A stretch of DNA of 64,000 nt, from NCBI GenBank assembly GCA_040507225.1, contig JBEVVG010000005.1:124001-188000 (forward strand), written 5' to 3'. Shown piece after piece: positions 60,301 to 64,000 of the stretch. Made by a program: the position numbers and the translations under genes. Numbering within the stretch: the stretch's first letter is position 1; each line of letters opens with the position of its first letter. The notes under the pieces were generated by a model that saw only the letters and a list, made by a program, of their open reading frames with translations, had not been told where the DNA came from and did no database searches. The stretch is from Thiodiazotropha sp040507225 (GTDB lineage Bacteria > Pseudomonadota > Gammaproteobacteria > Chromatiales > Chromatiaceae).

Positions 60301-60747
60301 GAGGGGGATGTCGAACATCAGGTTCAACGCCATGGACATGATGGCCGCTTCCAGGGCGAAGAAGATGAAGGTGAACGAGGCATAGATCAGGGACGACAGG
60401 GTGGAGCCGATGTAACCGAAGCCGGCGCCCCGGGTGAGCAGGTCGATGTCCAGACCCGAGCGGGCGGCGTGATAGCAGATCGGCAGGCCGAACAGGAAGA
60501 TCAGGGCGCATACCACCAGGATCGCCCACAGGGAGTTGGTGAAGCCGTATTGCAGGGTGATTGCTCCGCCAATCGCTTCCAGGGCGAGAAACGAAACGAT
60601 ACCCAGGGCGGTGTTGGCGATGCGCACATCCGACCACTTGCGGGCCCGCCGTGCGGTATAGCGCAGCGCGAAATCCTCCAGGGTCTCATTGGCGACCCAC
60701 TGGTTATAGCGCCTCCGGGTCGGAATGATGCGGGGTTCGGCTGGCAC
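57370..60747 (-). CDS. NCS1-type permease fused to a hybrid histidine kinase
   Basis: A 1125-residue membrane sensor. Residues 1-480 form about 12 helices resembling the nucleobase:cation symporter-1 (cytosine/purine/allantoin permease) fold; the N-terminal NETLEDFALRYTARRARKWS and RGAGFGYIGSTLSSLIYASF regions are typical. Next comes a cytoplasmic Cys-rich segment with eight Cys (from CIICENPFEAED to SLDSSCNDRC, about residues 500-545). A second pair of helices (about 570-650), HisKA (GVSHELRTPLNTIL), ATPase (LLSNAVKFT, GTGLGLTISRLL) and a receiver (ILVVDDEPMH, LFLLDISMPVTNG) complete it. It is divergent from urtA and overlaps a LuxR-type response regulator, so it may sense urea or a purine breakdown product. 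Confidence 0.9.
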   Translation of the reverse strand: MPAEPRIIPTRRRYNQWVANETLEDFALRYTARRARKWSDVRIANTALGIVSFLALEAIGGAITLQYGFTNSLWAILVVCALIFLFGLPICYHAARSGLDIDLLTRGAGFGYIGSTLSSLIYASFTFIFFALEAAIMSMALNLMFDIPLSWAYVISALVVIPVVIHGISRISHFQLWTQPIWIILQIAPLLIIFIHHAETLSEWTEFRGFQTTGDSGFNLLLFGAAAAVIFPLMAQNGEQVDYLRFLPRQNQQDAKWWTALILSGPGWTLFGVIKLLAGSFLAVMALQQGVAPDLADDPAHMYLVAYSYITHNPDLALALVGTFVIISQLKINVTNAYAGSLAWSNFFSRLTHSHPGRVVWLFFNVIIALLLMELGLYTAFESILITYSPLVLAWIGALVADLTLNRWLKLRPRQIEFKRGHLYDINPVGVGSMLIASMIGISGQLGLFGDTFKALSPFIALFTPFLTAPLIAWLTQGRYYLAREETPDPGVTEQRCIICENPFEAEDMTHCPAYQNSICSLCCSLDSSCNDRCRPEAHLQVQTEHALSLLLPKSLVQRMHGMVSHFLTILFLTALLIAGLFALVSVSGNADSPQTQALVDAALWKTFFLLMIVTGVLIWLYVLAQNSRRKALEESQNRTEQLSREMAAHERTYQKLQEAKEAAVSANTAKSRYLSGVSHELRTPLNTILGYAQLLKNDAELPKSGQRGASVILRSGEHLADVIEGLLEISKIEARRIDLHRDPVSPRALIDQLVEMFTIQARAKNLEFRYSCLSELPAYVLTDEKRLRQILMNLLSNAVKFTQEGWVSLQVSYRNEVAKFVVSDSGVGIGPEHQERIFSPFERIRGKETQLVSGTGLGLTISRLLSNLMGGDIALRSEPGQGSIFTLTMMLPIVRSPQTLPPNPERITGYAGPRHKILVVDDEPMHRALVSEFLIPLGFEVLEAHNAEFALQLTDETDFDLFLLDISMPVTNGWELAGKLRDRGVNTPIIMISGNAIENHREELNRNLHDAYLIKPIRLENLLEKIGGSLNLQWTHERPAPPVPETGMSPEHNERIERPDHADLDKLVSLAKIGYLSGVMESLEQLEQSNIDPRLLSHLRSRAEQCDFEGLIQTVKGLTPQDAG

Positions 60748-61118
60748 CGGAGCGGCTCTCCTGGGGGACGGTCAGTGGTGATCGGTGTCCCGCTATCATA
60801 GCAGCCTGAATGGGACGGCACATGCGCGAATCGGCGCAGCTTAGCAGTGCCATTTCCCTGTTCGAGGCAGGGACAGCCGGCCCTGGATGGCTGACCGGGA
60901 TGGGGCTGGCAGAGATAAAACCGTGCTTTGCAGGGACATCATGCCATGGGGGTCGATCCACCTGGAACGGTATACGTCATTTGACGTATGCCGGGGGGTG
61001 CTTCTCCGAATAGTGGGGCAAACCGCTACCGGGCAACATCAGCCTACGCGAATCGTCATGGCCTCCGCATCCGGCGGGGGTGATCACCGATTAGGACTAA
61101 AACCCTGGAGCATTCCTG
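60748..61118. promoter_or_regulatory. Divergent control region of urtA and the permease-kinase gene, with 18-bp palindrome
   Basis: The 371-bp gap contains a perfect inverted repeat, ATACGTCA-TT-TGACGTAT (60972-60989), about 130 bp upstream of the urtA start. This is a plausible binding site for a dimeric regulator such as the LuxR-type protein encoded next door. I found no sigma-54 promoter matching TGGCAC-N5-TTGC. A GGAG precedes the urtA ATG. Nothing else stands out. Confidence 0.6.
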
Positions 61119-62414
61119 ATGAAAAAAACCCTACTCAAGAAGATCCTTCTACCGACCGCCCTGGCGGCCGCAACCCTGGGAGCCGGCGTCGTTCACGCCG
61201 CGGACACCATCAAGGTGGGCATCCTGCACTCCCTGTCCGGCACCATGGCCATCAGTGAGACCACCCTGAAGGACACCATGCTGATGCTGATAGAGGAACA
61301 GAACGCCAAAGGCGGCGTACTCGGCAAGCAACTCGAGGCCGTGGTGGTGGATCCGGCTTCCGACTGGCCTCTGTTTGCGGAAAAGGCGCGTGAGCTGCTG
61401 AGCAAGCACAAGGTCGCGGCGATCTTCGGTAACTGGACCTCGGTGTCACGTAAATCGGTACTGCCGGTGGTCGAGGAACTCAACGGTCTGCTCTTCTACC
61501 CGGTTCAGTACGAAGCGGAAGAGTCCTCCGCAAACGTGTTCTATACCGGTGCCGCGCCCAACCAGCAGGCGATTCCCGCAGTGGATTACCTGATGAACGA
61601 TGTAGGTGTGGAGCGCTGGGTGCTGGCGGGTACCGACTATGTTTATCCCCGTACCACCAACAAGATTCTCGAAGCCTATCTGAAGGCCAAGGGCGTGTCC
61701 GACAAGGACATCATGATCAACTACACCCCCTTCGGTCACTCCGACTGGCAATCGATCGTCTCGGATATCAAAAAGTTCGGTTCCGCCGGCAAGAAGACTG
61801 CGGTGGTCTCCACCATCAACGGCGACGCCAACGTACCGTTCTACAAAGAGCTGGGCAACCAGGGTATCTCCGCCGAGGACATCCCGGTGGTGGCTTTCTC
61901 CGTGGGTGAAGAGGAGCTCTCCGGTATCGACACCAAACCCCTGGTCGGCCATCTGGCTGCCTGGAACTACTTCATGAGCGTGGACAACGAATCGAACGCT
62001 GAATTCATCGACAGCTGGCACAAGTTCATCAAGAACGACAAGCGGGTGACCAACGATCCCATGGAAGCCCACTACATCGGTTTCAACATGTGGGTGAAAG
62101 CGGTGGAGAAAGCCGGCAGCACCGATCCGGACGCGGTCAAGGATGCGATCATCGGCGTGGCCGTTCCCAACCTCAGCGGCGGTTACTCCGCGATGATGCC
62201 CAACCATCACATCACCAAACCGGTGCTGATCGGCGAGATCCAGGAAGATGGTCAGTTCGCAGTGGTCTGGGAGACTTCCGGTCTGGTGGCGGGCGATGCC
62301 TGGTCCGACTTCCTGCCCGGTTCCAAGGACATCATCTCAGACTGGCGCGCACCGCTTTCCTGCGGTAACTACAACGTCAAGAGCGGCAAGTGCTCGGGTC
62401 AGAACTACGAATGA
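61119..62414 (+). CDS. urtA: Urea ABC transporter substrate-binding protein
   Basis: A 431-residue periplasmic binding protein of the branched-chain amino acid/urea family. A signal peptide (about 1-28, ending VVHAAD) precedes IKVGILHSLSGTMAISE. UrtA hallmarks include GNWTSVSRKSVLPVVEELNGLLFYPVQYE, GTDYVYPRTTNKILEAYL and PFGHSDWQSIVSDIKKF (parts quoted). It captures urea for import by UrtBCDE. It is followed by the urtB gene after a 257-bp repeat-containing gap. Confidence 0.97.
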   Translation: MKKTLLKKILLPTALAAATLGAGVVHAADTIKVGILHSLSGTMAISETTLKDTMLMLIEEQNAKGGVLGKQLEAVVVDPASDWPLFAEKARELLSKHKVAAIFGNWTSVSRKSVLPVVEELNGLLFYPVQYEAEESSANVFYTGAAPNQQAIPAVDYLMNDVGVERWVLAGTDYVYPRTTNKILEAYLKAKGVSDKDIMINYTPFGHSDWQSIVSDIKKFGSAGKKTAVVSTINGDANVPFYKELGNQGISAEDIPVVAFSVGEEELSGIDTKPLVGHLAAWNYFMSVDNESNAEFIDSWHKFIKNDKRVTNDPMEAHYIGFNMWVKAVEKAGSTDPDAVKDAIIGVAVPNLSGGYSAMMPNHHITKPVLIGEIQEDGQFAVVWETSGLVAGDAWSDFLPGSKDIISDWRAPLSCGNYNVKSGKCSGQNYE

Positions 62415-62671
62415 GTTGAACCCTCTTCGTAGACGCTCGTAGCCCGGGCGGAGCAAAGCGGAGTCCGGGCTGCAGCGATGCACAACACGATCGTCCCGGG
62501 TTCCGTTCCGCTCCACCCGGGCTGCCTTTGTCTCTCGTTCCCACGCTCTGCGTGGGAACGCAGACCAGGGGTTGGGCGAGACCCCCAAGCTGTGGAAACA
62601 CCCTGCGGCATGGACAGTCATTCCCTCGCTCCGCGCGGGAACGAGAAAACGAGCACATAGAGTTGATTCCG
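62415..62671. repeat. Palindromic repeats between urtA and urtB
   Basis: GTAGCCCGGGCGGAGCAAAG (from about 62440) has an inverted partner ending CTCCACCCGGGCTGC (about 62510-62524). It is followed by a GTTCCCACGCTCTGCGTGGGAAC palindrome (about 62533-62563) and a diverged copy (about 62619-62646). These occupy almost the whole 257-bp gap. Confidence 0.75.
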
Positions 62672-64000
62672 ATGTTGAAACACGCCTGTATCACCCGCTC
62701 TCTGGGCCTGCTGTTGGCCATCCTGTGGATGCTTCCCTCAGTTGCCTCGGCGGATTCCAGCGACAGCCTGAATCGTGTTGCCGAACTGTTGGCATCGAAG
62801 CGTTTCAACGACAAGTACCAGGCAGTCGACCTGCTTGCGGAGCAGGGTGACGGGAAGGCTCGGGCCTGGCTCGACGCACTGCTCAACAACCGGATGTTCC
62901 TGCTCAGAAAAGACAAACGCGTGGTGATCACTGACAAGGCTGCCGGTGAGGTCAGCGATGCGACAACCGGCCAGTCCCTGGGCAACCTGAAGAAAAGCGC
63001 ACTCAAGAAAATTACTCTGAACAACCGGATGCGGGTGCAGATCCGGGCCGCTCTGGCGGTCCTGGATATCCGCAATCCCGATCCCGCAAAACGGCTTACC
63101 GCGGTCGAGCAGATGCTCGACCGGCCGGAGAAGCAGCATGCGGAACTGCTCAAGCCCCTGGTCGGTCAGGAGACCGATGCCGGGGTTCGTGAGGCAATGG
63201 AGATCGTCATCGCCCTGGCTGGACTGAGTTCCGACGACAAGGCGGAACGGATTGCCTCGGTGGAGGTGCTGGACGGCAATCTGCATCCGGCGGTCCGCAA
63301 CGGCCTGCAACGCCTGTTGAAGGATACCAAGGACGCGGAATTCGCCAGTGTCATCGAGCAGACCCTCAAGGGCATCCAGGCAAAGCGGGATTTCTACAGC
63401 TTTATCGAAAACCTGTTTTTCGGCCTGAGCCTCGGCTCGGTACTGGTTCTGGCGGCGATTGGCCTGGCCATCACCTTTGGGGTCATGGGGGTCATCAACA
63501 TGGCCCACGGGGAACTGATCATGATCGGCGCCTATACCACCTATGTCATCCAGCAGCTGATGCCGGAGTACATTGGCGCCTCGGTGCTGATTGCCATACC
63601 CGCCGCCTTCCTGGTCTCCGCCCTGGTGGGGATCGCCATCGAGCGGGGGGTGATCCGATTTCTCTACGGCCGACCTCTGGAGACCCTGCTGGCCACCTTC
63701 GGTATCAGCCTGATCCTCCAGCAGGCGGTGCGTTCCATCTTCTCTCCGCTCAACCGCAGTGTCGAAACCCCGTCCTGGATGAGTGGCGTGCTGGAGATCA
63801 ACAGTGCCCTGTCCCTCACCTACAACCGGCTCTATATCATCCTTTTCTCACTGCTGGTGTTCGCGGTCCTCTACCTGATCCTGAAGAAGACCACCCTCGG
63901 CCTGCAGGTGCGGGCGGTTTCCCAGAACCGACAGATGGCCCGCGCCATGGGGGTGCGCTCCGAGTGGGTTGACGCAATGACCTTCGGTCTCGGTTCCGGC
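62672..64000 (+). CDS. urtB: Urea ABC transporter permease UrtB, N-terminal part (cut by window edge)
   Basis: 443 codons are inside the window and the frame is open to the edge. It starts with a signal peptide (about 1-27, ending VASA). A soluble, helical periplasmic domain of about 220 residues follows, as is normal for the long form of UrtB. Then comes the permease (FGLSLGSVLVLAAIGLAITFGVMG, VINMAHGELIMIGAYTTYV, AIERGVIRFLYGRPLETLLATFGISLILQQ, all family hallmarks). The missing C-terminus would add two or three helices. The remaining urt genes should follow. Confidence 0.95.
   Translation, partial: MLKHACITRSLGLLLAILWMLPSVASADSSDSLNRVAELLASKRFNDKYQAVDLLAEQGDGKARAWLDALLNNRMFLLRKDKRVVITDKAAGEVSDATTGQSLGNLKKSALKKITLNNRMRVQIRAALAVLDIRNPDPAKRLTAVEQMLDRPEKQHAELLKPLVGQETDAGVREAMEIVIALAGLSSDDKAERIASVEVLDGNLHPAVRNGLQRLLKDTKDAEFASVIEQTLKGIQAKRDFYSFIENLFFGLSLGSVLVLAAIGLAITFGVMGVINMAHGELIMIGAYTTYVIQQLMPEYIGASVLIAIPAAFLVSALVGIAIERGVIRFLYGRPLETLLATFGISLILQQAVRSIFSPLNRSVETPSWMSGVLEINSALSLTYNRLYIILFSLLVFAVLYLILKKTTLGLQVRAVSQNRQMARAMGVRSEWVDAMTFGLGSG

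Noticed and set aside
58796..60637. 613-codon alternative frame inside the permease-kinase gene
   Set aside because: Arg/Pro/His-rich product typical of the +1 shadow of a GC-rich membrane protein gene.
60748..61118. Sigma-54 promoter upstream of urtA
   Set aside because: CTGGCAGAG near 60905 lacks a TTGC at the required distance.

Overview
The window is a 64 kb, GC-rich stretch of what looks like a chemolithotrophic, sulfur-oxidising gammaproteobacterium, probably of the Chromatiales / Sedimenticola type. This placement is an inference from gene content: a TusA-DsrE2A sulfur-carrier pair, a complete hup/hyp/hox hydrogenase locus with H2 sensing, an octaheme tetrathionate-reductase-type cytochrome, assimilatory nitrate reduction, and a urea ABC transporter. 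No rRNA, tRNA or CRISPR array is visible.

Region by region. (1) 0-3.8 kb: the end of a TraB/GumN protein; a tusA-dsrE2A pair and an adjacent TetR regulator that share a near-identical operator; a lipoprotein; and a secreted DUF4215 cysteine-repeat protein. (2) 4.0-8.5 kb: hupSLEC, encoding a membrane-bound uptake [NiFe] hydrogenase. Its small subunit carries the two extra cysteines of oxygen-tolerant enzymes, and a textbook sigma-54 promoter lies upstream. (3) 8.5-10.6 kb: a small exported protein and a periplasmic rhodanese, inserted between the hydrogenase operons. (4) 10.6-28.1 kb: a second sigma-54 promoter leads into hupDFGHIJK-hypABCDE. This is followed by the H2-responsive regulators: a HoxA/HupR activator, a HoxJ/HupT kinase and the HupUV regulatory hydrogenase. 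hypF and a small conserved protein close the locus. The locus therefore contains the enzyme, its maturation machinery, the H2 sensor and the sigma-54 activator that most likely drives the two promoters.

(5) 28.7-37.5 kb: a VPLPA-CTERM exported protein, a 265-bp inverted-repeat element, fatty acid cis/trans isomerase, a LON-domain protein, two alpha/beta hydrolases, and an octaheme cytochrome c with its cytochrome b partner. (6) 37.7-50.0 kb: nitrate assimilation. nasT is followed by an NtrC-like site, a perfect sigma-54 promoter and a leader RNA with ANTAR-type hexaloop hairpins that overlap an intrinsic terminator. Then come nrtA-nrtB-nrtC, nirB-nirD, nasA and a single-domain globin. (7) 50.0-55.6 kb (minus strand): an uncharacterised signalling operon of a small protein, a tandem V4R-like protein, a large hybrid kinase and a REC-GGDEF protein. 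(8) 55.8-60.7 kb (minus strand): an AcpH-type phosphodiesterase, a LuxR-type response regulator and an NCS1-permease / hybrid histidine kinase fusion, divergent from (9) urtA and the start of urtB.

Many operon gaps hold short palindromic repeats from several families. They sit inside operons between genes whose order is otherwise conserved. The observations most worth following are the nitrate leader RNA with up to four hexaloop hairpins, the transporter-kinase fusion facing the urea operon, and the V4R / kinase / GGDEF operon.
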